A stretch of 64,000 nt of DNA from Onstottus_B arcticum (GCA_038040485.1 JBBPIE010000016.1:1-64000); one strand, 5' to 3'; numbered from the stretch's first letter, positions 19,901 through 27,433 are shown. Program-made: numbers and translations. The notes: generated from the letters alone by a model not told the origin.

Positions 19901-20057
19901 CGGAACGCCGAATGAAGCAGCGGAGCCATATCCGTGGGATTCGCCTCAAGCGGATTTGGAAGCCGCCGAGAAGCTGATCAACGATTGCGGCTACCACCGG
20001 CGCGACGAAGAACTCGCCGACGCCAAAGCGGCGTTTCTCGGACTGGAACTGATATGA
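16992..20057 (+). CDS. TIR-STAND-TPR protein, candidate anti-phage NLR-like receptor
   Basis: A 1021-residue protein with three parts. Residues 8-145 are a TIR domain (FTIALSFPGEHRDFVAKVAG, SELLVVFLCAEY) with W-C-N-L-E-W around residue 86, where TIR NADases carry the catalytic Glu. Residues about 165-480 are a STAND NTPase: P-loop ALGGEGKTSLV, Walker B ALLILDGLE, and KGHALTLNLLGTYL at the GxP position. The C-terminal half is helical with TPR-like repeats. In characterised bacterial systems TIR-STAND proteins sense phage components and deplete NAD+; that role here is inferred. Three short word repeats (GCGGAAT/GGATTGC heptamers) are inserted in frame near residues 805-818, 864-876 and 946-980. 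The next genes are not known partners. Confidence 0.88.
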   Translation: MSNATNPRRFTIALSFPGEHRDFVAKVAGHLAATYGEGGVLYDKYHDAEFARVDLDIYLPNLYRTESELLVVFLCAEYAAKRWCNLEWRYIRQLIATLEAERIMLLSFGDPGDLSQLGILPGDGYIDIGAQSAEVIAEKIRKRLNLNQGITPPAARYAPATDISRIVKYAPAELIGREAETALLNDAWAKVRRAESPRPHILTFVALGGEGKTSLVAKWAADLAYQDWPGCDAVFAWSFYSQGTRDQVAASSDLFLKEALNFFGDDDDREFAASNAGAFEKGQRLARIVGERRALLILDGLEPLQYAPTSPTPGELKDQGIAALLKGLATNSHGLCAVTTRYALPDLRAFIGKTVHEEKLMRLSTDAGVALLQSLGVNGSLRKTIPSADGRTLWNEYEKLVEDVKGHALTLNLLGTYLSDAHAGDIRRRDLVKLEEADAEEQAGHAFRVMDAYVQSFEIGGKTANDKAKGQRALALLKLLGLFDRPATADLLNALWQPPAIAGLSEPLIGLSEAQRNLSLKRLEDAKLLTVNRSEGSGELIALDAHPLLREYFARRVRHEQPEAWRAAHRRLYEHLCATTNEGDEPTLEDLQPLYQAVAHGCQAGLQQEACDKVFFARIQRGNDNYSWKKLGAFGSDLGAIACFFETAWSRVSSSLTDADQAWSLGKSAIFLRAMGRLIEALEPMRAGLEMAAKQKDWINAAWSANNLSELELTLGEVAGAVGDAEQSVTYADRSGDTFVRMAFRTTHADALHRAGRRAEAETRFREAEQMQAEWQSDYPLLYSVQGFEYCDLLLTEAERDAWQMGIAERGTRNAELIQSCRAVSARAAQTLKWVTEGKLGLLTIALDHLTLGRAALSAAILESPDSAFQIPNSELDLAVSGLRRAGQQFMLVLGLLTRAWLRSLTGARTGSDSAQSDLDEAWEIAERGSMRLHMADIHLYRARLFGMRISDCGSRNEEAEGGLRNEEERGTPNEAAEPYPWDSPQADLEAAEKLINDCGYHRRDEELADAKAAFLGLELI
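19408..19925. repeat. Three in-frame heptamer arrays inside the TIR-STAND gene
   Basis: Heptamer words occur at about 19408-19442 (GCGGAAC, GCGGAAT), 19587-19620 (ATTCCAA, ATTCCGA) and 19832-19925 (GGATTGC, GGAATGA, GGAACGC). The second set is largely complementary to the other two. All leave the frame open and encode Arg/Asn/Glu/Gly-rich inserts between TPR helices. The same words recur between genes at 51252-51346. Confidence 0.8.
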
Positions 20058-20099
20058 GAACTCTCAAGCCCAACCACACAATCCGTTTCAGCAGGGATC

Positions 20100-20201
20100 A
20101 TGGAGCGGCTTGAACGTGAGCCGCGAGAAACCGTGGACGCCGACCTTAGTCTCTATGCCGCTTGGGCGGAAGTGATTGCTACCATCGCAAGCGAAAGCTA
20201 G
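20100..20201 (+). CDS. Possible 33-residue ORF, unrecognised
   Basis: ATG 20100 to TAG 20201 encodes a short acidic peptide ending ADLSLYAAWAEVIATIASES. A weak GCAGGGA lies just upstream. It falls in the gap between the TIR-STAND gene and the DUF5678-like gene and could equally be the remnant of a longer gene. Confidence 0.2.
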   Translation: MERLEREPRETVDADLSLYAAWAEVIATIASES

Positions 20202-20239
20202 AATGACCGTGACGGCGAACCCGCTGCACGAGGTGCGCA

Positions 20240-20536
20240 ATGACAAACCATCAAAGCACAATAGTCATGGAAGAAGTGACCGACCCCGAAGAGCTAGCAA
20301 GAGCGCGGGTGCAGGATGAACGTTTTGACCTCAACTCCGCGTGGTTGCAATCGCACATCCCGGAGGTTTATTCGCGCTATCGCGGCAAGTGCGTGGTAAT
20401 CGCCGGCCAGGAGTTGTTCGCTGCGGATACCCCGGAGGAGGCCTGGGCTTTGGCCGCTGCAGCGCATCCGGAGGACGATGGGTCCTTTATTCGCTACATC
20501 CCTCGCGAGAAGGTGGCCCGGATCTATGCGCATTGA
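20240..20536 (+). CDS. DUF5678-like small protein
   Basis: A 98-residue soluble protein. The core YRGKCVVIAGQELFAADTPE, followed by a helix and FIRYIPREKVARIYAH, matches the compact DUF5678 pattern (Y-x-G-K-x-V, a turn, then a basic C-terminal strand). GAGGTG precedes ATG 20240. Its stop overlaps the start of the retropepsin-like gene by 11 bp, indicating translational coupling. Such pairs recur in bacterial genomes and their role is unknown; a regulator-protease or toxin-antitoxin-like relation has not been shown. Confidence 0.75.
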   Translation: MTNHQSTIVMEEVTDPEELARARVQDERFDLNSAWLQSHIPEVYSRYRGKCVVIAGQELFAADTPEEAWALAAAAHPEDDGSFIRYIPREKVARIYAH

Positions 20537-20960
20537 CGGGGAATGGCTTCTGTTCGACGACGGGGTCACGCGTCCAGTCATCCGCGGCTTGATTCTGACA
20601 GGCCATGACTCGTGGCTGGCCGCTGAATTCCTCGTTGACACCGGAGCTGATAGGACGGTGTTCAGTGCGGCAACGCTTTCGAAACTGGGGCTTCAAGCAG
20701 TCGTTTCTCAGGAACGCATCGGTGGACTTGGTGGCTTGGCTGACTCGGTGGTCGTTGAGACTCAGATTCGGCTCTCACGCGAGACTGCTCGACCGGTTGA
20801 CTTCCGCGGTCAGTTTGCCGCCGCCACTGAGGTTGATGCACTCGACATCAACGTCCTGGGCCGTGACATCACTGGTTTGTTCGCGGTCATAATTGACCAG
20901 CCTGGTGACATCGTTTGTATGCTCGGGCAGCGCCACGGGTATTCCATCCAGCAGATTTGA
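20526..20960 (+). CDS. Retropepsin-like aspartic protease
   Basis: A 144-residue protein. The N-terminal half has AEFLVDTGADRTVFS, the D-T-G-A active-site motif of retroviral-type aspartic proteases. ERIGGLGG provides the likely flap and ALDINVLGRDITGLF the hydrophobic ILG/LGRD motif before the second half. It has no signal peptide and would act as a homodimer in the cytoplasm. ATG 20526 lies inside the end of the DUF5678-like gene. The substrate is unknown. Confidence 0.8.
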   Translation: MRIDGEWLLFDDGVTRPVIRGLILTGHDSWLAAEFLVDTGADRTVFSAATLSKLGLQAVVSQERIGGLGGLADSVVVETQIRLSRETARPVDFRGQFAAATEVDALDINVLGRDITGLFAVIIDQPGDIVCMLGQRHGYSIQQI

Positions 20961-20980
20961 AGAGCCCTCTCTTAACTACC

Positions 20981-21943
20981 TCAAGCTCGCCACAAGTCGA
21001 TCTCTTCACCAACACCGCGTTCGCGAGCGAGATTATAAACACGTAGCGCCGTCGAAATATCTTCGAGCGCGATCCCGTTTGACTTGAACAGCGTGATGTC
21101 GTCTTCGCTCCTGCGCCCAGGGTCGCGACCAGTGATGATCCGTCCAAGCTCGGTTACTGATTCCCAGGTTATCACTCCGCGCTCGATGGCCGGCATCAAG
21201 TCGCCCGCTTCGATCTTCGATTGCTCGATTGAATCGACTGCGATGATCGAAGCTCGGCGAATCGTTTCGACGTCGACTTCGGCTTTCGCCAGGAAGTTTG
21301 AGCCCACGACGTTCAAGTGAGTGCCCGGATCGATCCATTCGCCTTTCAACACGGGCTCGCGAGCCGAAGTCGCAGTTACGATGATCGAACAACCTCGCGA
21401 GGCTTCTTCAGGTGAAGCGGCCGCCGTCACGTCAGTGCGAAGCAGCGCCGTCATCTTTCGCGCAAAGGCTTCGCGGCGTTCAGCGTTGCGGCCATAGACT
21501 CTTGCTGATTTGATCTGACGGACCGCGCAGACCGCCATCATCTGGCTCTCGGCTTGCCAACCGGTCCCGTAGACTCCCAACGTGGCCGCCGATTCGCGCG
21601 ACATGTACCTAGTAGCCACGCCCGACGCCGCGCCGGTGCGCATCTGACCGAGCCGGTCCGCTTCAATCATCGCGAGCATGTCGCCGCTCTCCGCGTCGTA
21701 AAGCAGCACAAGAAACCGAGCCCCCTTGCGCGAAGCGGTGTAAACCTTCAACCCGCTGACGCCGAGCCTCTTGTCACCCGCGGCCATCACGTGAAGTTGC
21801 GAAGCCGGCATCGCAACTCGATAGCGCGGCCGATTGGTGGCCGAGCCTTCCGCTTGATCGCGCAAGACCTCTTCAACCGCTTCGATCGCGGTCTTGATGT
21901 CGAGCAACTCAGTAACGTGTTGTTCTCTTAGTAGAAGTGGCAT
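20981..21943 (-). CDS. Ornithine cyclodeaminase/mu-crystallin family protein
   Basis: A 320-residue NAD(P)-dependent enzyme. KVYTASRKGARFLVLLYDAE and IEADRLGQMRTGAASGVATR are the substrate-binding region with the conserved R-T-G-A. TLGVYGTGWQAESQM is the glycine-rich dinucleotide loop, and VGSNFLAKAEVD lies where the family has G-x-x-x-x-x-x-x-E-x-D. Members include ornithine cyclodeaminase, alanine dehydrogenase and ketimine reductases, so the substrate is open. The ATG at 21943 is immediately preceded (minus strand) by a heptamer array and has no Shine-Dalgarno sequence, which is unusual among neighbours. The VWA gene lies upstream on the same strand. Confidence 0.9.
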   Translation of the reverse strand: MPLLLREQHVTELLDIKTAIEAVEEVLRDQAEGSATNRPRYRVAMPASQLHVMAAGDKRLGVSGLKVYTASRKGARFLVLLYDAESGDMLAMIEADRLGQMRTGAASGVATRYMSRESAATLGVYGTGWQAESQMMAVCAVRQIKSARVYGRNAERREAFARKMTALLRTDVTAAASPEEASRGCSIIVTATSAREPVLKGEWIDPGTHLNVVGSNFLAKAEVDVETIRRASIIAVDSIEQSKIEAGDLMPAIERGVITWESVTELGRIITGRDPGRRSEDDITLFKSNGIALEDISTALRVYNLARERGVGEEIDLWRA

Positions 21944-21944
21944 A

Positions 21945-22035
21945 GCAGTCAGTAGTCAGTAGTCAGTAGTCAGTAGTCGACGTTGGTGGCCAGTTGCAAT
22001 TTTCGATTTTCAATTTTCAATTTTCAATTTGCAAT
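21945..22035. repeat. Two heptamer arrays between the VWA gene and the cyclodeaminase-like gene
   Basis: AGTCAGT is repeated about four times from 21949, followed after a short spacer by CAATTTT-type heptamers (22007-22035). The first array ends about 5 bp from the start codon of the cyclodeaminase-like gene, on the side where a ribosome binding site would be expected. Confidence 0.85.
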
Positions 22036-22070
22036 GCCCCCGCAATCCACCGCCCTTCGTTCTCGACTCC

Positions 22071-23162
22071 TCATCTCCCCGGCGCCCAGTAGCCCGAACG
22101 CGAGCGCACCGTAGCTCCCGACGGCCGAGTCTCGACCTTGATCGATCGCCACTTCCCATCCTGCGCCTGGTCCGCGGGGTAGTAGCTAATCAAGTACTGC
22201 GCGCGGAGATCGGTCGCGACTTGCTTGTACACTGCACGCAGATCCGTAAGCGCGCTGACCGGATAGACTCGTCCGCCGGCGCGTTCGGCCAGGCTTCGCA
22301 TCTCGCGGCGCGCAATCTCATAAAGGCCGGTGTTTACCTCGCGCCGCACAAGCGGCGTCATAATCTCGCGCGGCCTGAAGCGGTCCATCGACTGCGGGTC
22401 GTACTGATCGTAGAAGCGATCGACCTGGGACTGTGAGAATTGTATATAGCCCGGGTCAGTCCGCGGCTTCAGCAACCCGTCGAGCGTCGTCTCCTCGGTG
22501 TTCAGCTCGAGAAAATAAACCGAGGCTTCCGTCTTCTCGACCAGCGTAGCGGCATCCTTGAACAACATCCGGCTGGTCGAATCCACTCCGTCCGACATGC
22601 ACACGATCGCTTTGCGCCGCTCGCCCTGGTTGAGCCCGAACTGTTCGGATGCGACGCGCAGCGCATCGTAGAAAGAAGTGCCGGTGTTCGCAGTGAATCT
22701 CTGGCCGTCCGCTGCCCCCCCGCGAGCGATGCCGTCGATCACCGATTCAACACTCGCGCGGCTACTGCTCGCCTCGGTCAGCACCCGAACCTTGCTGTCA
22801 AAAGCAATGACGCCAACCCGGTCATCGCCGCGAAGCTCAGTCAGAAAACGCCGCGCCGCTCGCTTTATCAAATCGACGTCGTCCTGCGTAGAGCCCGACA
22901 GGTCCACCACAAGCATCACAGTGAACGGCTCTTCGGTTGCCGCGAAGTGCGAAATCTTTTGTCGAACCCCGTCTTCGTACACGACGAAGTCTTCGCGCTT
23001 AAGCGAGCGAATCGCTCGTCCGTTTCGATCGGTCACCGCGGCAGTGAGCGTTACGAGATCTGACTTGAGACGGATCGGGTCATCCTGGGCGCGCGCGTCC
23101 AGCGGAGCGGCCGCAATCAGCAGCAACAGCAGCGCGAGCACCGGGCTTTTGGCTGTTTGCAT
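22071..23162 (-). CDS. Secreted VWFA-domain protein of the acidobacterial TIGR03436 type
   Basis: A 363-residue protein with a clear signal peptide (MQTAKSPVLALLLLLIAAAP, cleavage after a region ending ARAQ). DPIRLKSDLVTLTAAVTD, DRNGRAIRSLKREDFVVYED and the MIDAS motif VVDLSGSTQDD (D-x-S-x-S) form the von Willebrand A fold. The C terminus has LRAQYLISYYPADQ and a WRSIKVE strand, the characteristic end of VWFA-related acidobacterial proteins. These exported or surface proteins are highly expanded in Acidobacteriota, which is the main taxonomic clue here. The function is probably metal-dependent protein binding. Confidence 0.92.
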   Translation of the reverse strand: MQTAKSPVLALLLLLIAAAPLDARAQDDPIRLKSDLVTLTAAVTDRNGRAIRSLKREDFVVYEDGVRQKISHFAATEEPFTVMLVVDLSGSTQDDVDLIKRAARRFLTELRGDDRVGVIAFDSKVRVLTEASSSRASVESVIDGIARGGAADGQRFTANTGTSFYDALRVASEQFGLNQGERRKAIVCMSDGVDSTSRMLFKDAATLVEKTEASVYFLELNTEETTLDGLLKPRTDPGYIQFSQSQVDRFYDQYDPQSMDRFRPREIMTPLVRREVNTGLYEIARREMRSLAERAGGRVYPVSALTDLRAVYKQVATDLRAQYLISYYPADQAQDGKWRSIKVETRPSGATVRSRSGYWAPGR

Positions 23163-23267
23163 TTCTAAAACTCTCGTTCAACGGGCTTGCCTCAATCCTA
23201 TCTCACCGGGCCTAGAAAAGGTAAGTGCATGGGACCTCGACTCGTAGTGGTTCAGTTTGAACAGTGC

Positions 23268-23333
23268 GTGTGTGTGTCAGTAGCTCGACCGTTAGGGAGA
23301 GCTCTCGGTAACGGTCGAGCTACCGACACACAG
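23268..23333. repeat. Palindrome upstream of the hydantoinase gene
   Basis: TGTGTCAGTAGCTCGACCGT and ACGGTCGAGCTACCGACACA form a nearly perfect inverted repeat around the small self-complementary loop GAGAGCTCTC. The stem is about 24 bp with few mismatches. It lies in the divergent region between the VWA and hydantoinase genes, so it could form a cruciform or an RNA hairpin in either leader. Confidence 0.8.
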
Positions 23334-23386
23334 TACCAGTACCCATCGACTGCGAGCCTGGGCTTTTGGTATCGTGTCCGTCGAAA

Positions 23387-25570
23387 ATGGCGACCTTTGA
23401 GATCAAGAGACTCCATCACCGGACCTCCGGGTTCGAGAAGATCAGGATCGGGATCGACACGGGCGGAACGTTTACCGACTTCGTGGCCGCCCGCGGCTCG
23501 CGCATCAACTCGTTCAAACTCGCTTCGACGCCGCACAATCCGGCTGAAGCAATTCTCTCGGGCATCGCGAGGATTCTCGCCGACGCCGGCGTAGCGCCTT
23601 CTGATATCGTCCACGGCACAACCGTCGCAACTAACGCGCTGCTCGAGCGTAAAGGCGCACGCACCGCGCTGATAACGACCGAAGGCTTTGAGGACGTGAT
23701 TGAAATAGGCCGGCAGAACCGTCCCGAGATTTACAATCTGATGGTCACTCGGCCCGCTCCGCTCGTACCTCGCGAGCTGAGGTTCGGCATAACCGAGCGC
23801 GTTGGCCCAGACGGGCGAGTGACCACGAGGCTCGACCGCCGCCAGCTCGCGGCAACCGTCAAACACATCGCCGCGCTCAAACCAAGAGTCGAGTCGGTGG
23901 CGGTGTGTTTCTTGTTCTCGTTCGCGAACCCTGCGCATGAGAAAGAAGTTGGGCGCGCGCTCGAATCGCTTGGCGTTCCGGTGTCGCTTTCTCACGAGAT
24001 CCTGCCAGAGTTTCGCGAGTACGAGCGCACGGCCACGACTGTCATCAACGCTTATCTTGTTCCGTTGATGTCGCGATACTTGAGCGCGCTGGTCCAGGGT
24101 CTGCAGTCCAAAGTCCAGAGTCCAAAGTCCACAGTCAGTCCAAAGTCCAACGTCCAAAGTCCAAAGTCCAAAGTCCAAACTCAAGGGTCCCACGCCCGAA
24201 ACGACCTTGGACTTGGGACTTTGGACTTTGGACTGCGCGGGACTTTGGACTTTGGACTGCGCATCATGCAATCCAACGGCGGGTCGGTGTCGGCGGCGAC
24301 AGCAGCAGTCGAGCCTGTCCGCGCGATTCTCTCCGGGCCTGCCGGGGGAGTCATAGGCGCGTTGCGAGTCTCGGCAGCAGCCGGCGTTCGCGACATCATC
24401 ACGTTCGATATGGGCGGCACCTCCACCGACGTGGCTTTGTGCCGCGGCGAAGCTCGCACCACGAATGAGGCTCTGGTAGCCGGTTTGCCCGTAGCGGTTC
24501 CGGTCATCGACATTCACACCGTAGGCGCGGGCGGCGGCTCGATCGCGCGAGTAGATGCGGCGGGCGCGTTGCGAGTCGGGCCCGAGTCGGCGGGCGCCGA
24601 CCCCGGCCCCGCTTGCTACGGACGCGGGCAAGAAGTAACCGTGACCGACGCAAATCTGGTGCTCGGCCGCTTCGGCGGGAGCGATCTATTAGGCGGCGAG
24701 ATGAAACTCGATCTCGACCGCGCGAAGTTTGCCCTGTCAAGGCTCGCAGCGGAAATGTCGCGCTTCACCGCGAAGCCAGTTAGTCCCGCGCGAGCCGCGC
24801 TGGGCGTCGTGCAAGTAGCGAACGCGAATATGGAACGCGCGCTTCGCGTGGTGTCAGTCGAACGCGGTCAAGACCCGAGGTTGTTCACCCTGGTGAGTTT
24901 CGGCGGCGCAGGCGGATTGCACGTTTGCGATCTGGCGGCCGCGCTCCGCGTCCCTCGCGTAATCGTCCCGAGTTCGCCGGGCACGCTCTCCGCACTGGGC
25001 GTGTTGCTCGGCGATGTAGTCAAGAACTACTCGCGCACAGTGATGATGAAGACCTCGGGTCTCGATGTGCGCACACTTGAGCGCGGCTTTGCGGAGCTCG
25101 AGCGAGAAGCCGTGCGCGACCTCAAGCGCGAGGGCTTCGGCAAAGACCGGTTGAAGTTGATGCGGTCGGTCGCGATGCGATACGCGGGCCAGTCATTCGA
25201 GATAGACGTCCCGTGGAGCAATCGCTTCAATGCGAAGTTTCACGACGCGCATCGCGAACGATACGGTTACGCAGACAACTCGCGAGCTATAGAGATCGTG
25301 TCGCTTCGCCTTCGCGCGGCTGGCGTAACGCAGAAGCCTCGCATCAAGCGCCAGCGTCCCGGCAAGCCTGTCCGCGTTGAGGCCTCGCACATTGCTCGGG
25401 TCTATTTGAACGAGCGCGCCGTGCGCGTTCCGGTCTATGCTCGCGACGAGTTGAACGCCGGAACGAGGCTCGAGGGTCCGGCTATCATCACCGAGTACAG
25501 CTCGACCACTTTGATCCCGAGGCGCTTCAAAGTCGAGGTCGATCCCTGGCTGAATTTGATCATCACGTGA
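23387..25570 (+). CDS. hyuA: Hydantoinase/oxoprolinase subunit A
   Basis: A 727-residue ATP-dependent hydrolase of the HyuA/5-oxoprolinase A family. IGIDTGGTFTDFVA is the N-terminal phosphate loop, VHGTTVATNALLERKG the next, and ITFDMGGTSTDVALC the second ATP-binding repeat. VGAGGGSIARVD and FGGAGGLHVCDLA follow in family order. The usual partner, HyuB, is absent: the next sequence is non-coding or an opposite-strand gene. ATG 23387 is used; an in-frame TTG lies 21 bases upstream. Residues about 240-291 are an insertion encoded by GTCCAAA heptamers and their complement, placed where relatives go directly from the YLSAL helix to RIMQSNGG. The protein could still fold with a surface loop. Confidence 0.9.
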   Translation: MATFEIKRLHHRTSGFEKIRIGIDTGGTFTDFVAARGSRINSFKLASTPHNPAEAILSGIARILADAGVAPSDIVHGTTVATNALLERKGARTALITTEGFEDVIEIGRQNRPEIYNLMVTRPAPLVPRELRFGITERVGPDGRVTTRLDRRQLAATVKHIAALKPRVESVAVCFLFSFANPAHEKEVGRALESLGVPVSLSHEILPEFREYERTATTVINAYLVPLMSRYLSALVQGLQSKVQSPKSTVSPKSNVQSPKSKVQTQGSHARNDLGLGTLDFGLRGTLDFGLRIMQSNGGSVSAATAAVEPVRAILSGPAGGVIGALRVSAAAGVRDIITFDMGGTSTDVALCRGEARTTNEALVAGLPVAVPVIDIHTVGAGGGSIARVDAAGALRVGPESAGADPGPACYGRGQEVTVTDANLVLGRFGGSDLLGGEMKLDLDRAKFALSRLAAEMSRFTAKPVSPARAALGVVQVANANMERALRVVSVERGQDPRLFTLVSFGGAGGLHVCDLAAALRVPRVIVPSSPGTLSALGVLLGDVVKNYSRTVMMKTSGLDVRTLERGFAELEREAVRDLKREGFGKDRLKLMRSVAMRYAGQSFEIDVPWSNRFNAKFHDAHRERYGYADNSRAIEIVSLRLRAAGVTQKPRIKRQRPGKPVRVEASHIARVYLNERAVRVPVYARDELNAGTRLEGPAIITEYSSTTLIPRRFKVEVDPWLNLIIT
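24103..24262. repeat. In-frame GTCCAAA heptamer array inside the hydantoinase gene
   Basis: About eleven GTCCAAA-like heptamers are followed by a short spacer and then by the complementary TTTGGAC words, so the DNA is a long imperfect palindrome. The frame stays open throughout, giving a Ser/Lys/Gln-rich strand and then a LGTLDFGLR repeat. Confidence 0.9.
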
Positions 25571-25832
25571 GGTCGTGAACCACAAGTGCGGGGCGACAAC
25601 GATCCACCGACTTCCCGTCAATGGGACTTGGGCCACGCCGCGGCACTCCGCATTGGTCGCCTTATTCACCCTATCCGTGATTCGCAATTTCAGCCGGCCA
25701 CTACTAATGAAGCGAGTGCTTTCCGCGTTGGCGGCATCGGGGCCAAGCGGCTGAGCGGCGCGAATGCTCGCCTGGCCCCTGACCAGCTGCCTGGAACTGA
25801 ATATTCAATCAGCAGGTAGTGCCGGGACAGAT
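25571..25832. other. Intergenic region without a recognisable gene
   Basis: The stretch lies between the convergent hydantoinase gene and the frameshifted secreted protein. One open frame on the plus strand (25586-25819) lacks a ribosome binding site and any recognisable domain. I see no repeat, terminator or RNA gene here. Confidence 0.4.
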
Positions 25833-26853
25833 TCATCGGATGAACGGGTTACAAATGCCTATGATGCCATCAGCGGTCACACTTCCGGATAGGGCAAATC
25901 CTGTAAAGCTACCCTGATTGTGGACAACGACCGTCAGGCAATTTGACCCCGGTCTAAACAATGACTGATCCGTAATCGGCGGAGGACCTGTCGGAGGCTT
26001 CTTGAACGCAGTTGAGGCCGGAGTTGCCCAAACTTGAGTGCCATTGAGTAAGACTTTTGCATCGTTATCCGCTAGGAGCGTGAAAGAGAGGTTCGCATTC
26101 TGGAAGTCAGAGCACAAACAGAAACAGAGTTGATATGTGTAATCAACTGCCGAACCAGTTGCGTCCGCCGCTTGCGAGGCCGATACCCATTGATGGCCGG
26201 GTACTATATCCCATCCCGTCGTTGGCTGCGCGACAGGAGTCACGGGACGGGGCACTATTGTAGGCGGATTACTTGGATCAGTGATCACACGCCAATTGTC
26301 GGGGTGGTCGGTCCCCAAGAGCAGGCTCAAGCTCGGGCACGGGACGACCGGGCGCGCAGGCACGCGTTCGGTGTGTAACGTCTCGACTTGTGCACCACCT
26401 GCCGTGTACACGGCGACCACATCTAGTTCGAGAGGACTCTCAATAACAACAAATCCTTTGAGGAGCAAGGATTTGTTTTGGGCTGAAAGAAGCATGGGCG
26501 TAAATGTCGGCGCAGTCAATTTCCAACGCCTCATCAGGTTTGAGTTGGGCATCGAAAAACCTAGAGACTGGGCCTGCTTTCTCCCCCGGTAAAGCAATAG
26601 CAACTTTTTTCCTGAAGCTAACAGTGCTGCTATTAGACGGGTTGTGGACATTGATGGCCGTGAGATATTGACCCGGAACCAAAATGCCGGGTTGTCCCGA
26701 AACACCTGTCGGGCCTGCGCAAACGACTTTCACTGCGTACTGAAACCGCGCAGCGGGAGGACGGGAAGGACGAGGTTCTTGGGCATTGGCGACGTTTAGG
26801 AACGGCACCACAGCCATAAGTACAAACAATCCCATAAGGGCAAGCTTTTTCAT
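25833..26853 (-). pseudogene. Frameshifted secreted beta-sandwich protein
   Basis: Two overlapping frames together make one protein. The first part starts at ATG 26853 after AAAGGAG, has a signal peptide (MKKLALMGLFVLMAV, ending VANAQ) and runs to DIYAHASFSPKQ. After that it meets a stop within nine codons. The protein continues in the +1 frame with SLLLKGFVVIESPLELDVVAVYTA and a C-terminal jelly-roll-like domain (WDIVPGHQWVSASQA, then NDAKVLLNGTQVW). The shift lies near a CCCAAAAC run around 26477-26483. It may be a real inactivating mutation, a sequencing error in the homopolymer, or less likely programmed +1 frameshifting. The function is unknown; it is probably exported. Confidence 0.7.
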
Positions 26854-27091
26854 GACTATTCTCCTTTTCATTCGGAATTGTTCCAGCCAGGCTGATTACT
26901 TATCTGCCTTCATTCATGTAGACGGAAAGCAACAGCGAGATCATTCACAATCTCTCTTACAAATACGACGATCGTTCACAAACGACACACCCTCAACGAA
27001 ATCGTTCGTTGTCCCAAAGAGGGCAAGGTCCCTTTACCCCGACTTCCCCGCTGTGATAGTTTCACGAACTCAAGAGATCAGGAGGCGGAGT

Positions 27092-27433
27092 ATGGACATC
27101 AAAGAGCGAGTCGTCAACGGCGTGAGCGTGCTGGATCTGTCGGGCAAGATCGTCCTTGGTGAAGGCGATGGTCAAATCCGGGATCGGATCAAGGATTTGC
27201 TGGCCGACGGACAGAAGAAAATCCTGTTGAACCTTGCTGAAGTGAACTATATCGACTCGGCGGGACTGGGCGCGCTGATCAGCAGCTACACGACGGCGAA
27301 GCGCCAGGGCGCGCAGCTGAAACTGATGAACCTGACAAAACGCATTAAGGATCTGCTGGCGATAACCAAACTCATCACCGTTTTCGAGACTTACGACAAT
27401 GAAGTAGAAGCCATCGCCTCATTCTCTAGTTGA
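27092..27433 (+). CDS. STAS-domain anti-sigma factor antagonist
   Basis: A 113-residue single-domain protein of the SpoIIAA/RsbV type. VLDLSGKIVLGEGDGQIRD, KKILLNLAEVNYIDSAGLGA (with the phosphorylatable Ser in DSAG) and LKLMNLTKRIKDLLAITKL are in family order. ATG 27092 follows a strong GGAGGCGGAG; the open frame begins 102 codons earlier with no support. Proteins of this class are phosphorylated by an RsbW-like kinase and release it from a sigma factor; no kinase is next to it, so it probably works with partners elsewhere. Confidence 0.92.
   Translation: MDIKERVVNGVSVLDLSGKIVLGEGDGQIRDRIKDLLADGQKKILLNLAEVNYIDSAGLGALISSYTTAKRQGAQLKLMNLTKRIKDLLAITKLITVFETYDNEVEAIASFSS

Noticed and set aside
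20100..20201. Toxin-like small gene next to the TIR-STAND gene
   Set aside because: Listed only as a weak ORF: 33 residues, no hydrophobic segment and no known toxin pattern.
23252..24631. 459-residue open frame on the minus strand
   Set aside because: It is the complement of the hydantoinase gene, including the heptamer array, and has no recognisable domain.
25586..25819. 77-residue plus-strand frame
   Set aside because: No ribosome binding site and no recognisable feature; it lies in a convergent gap.
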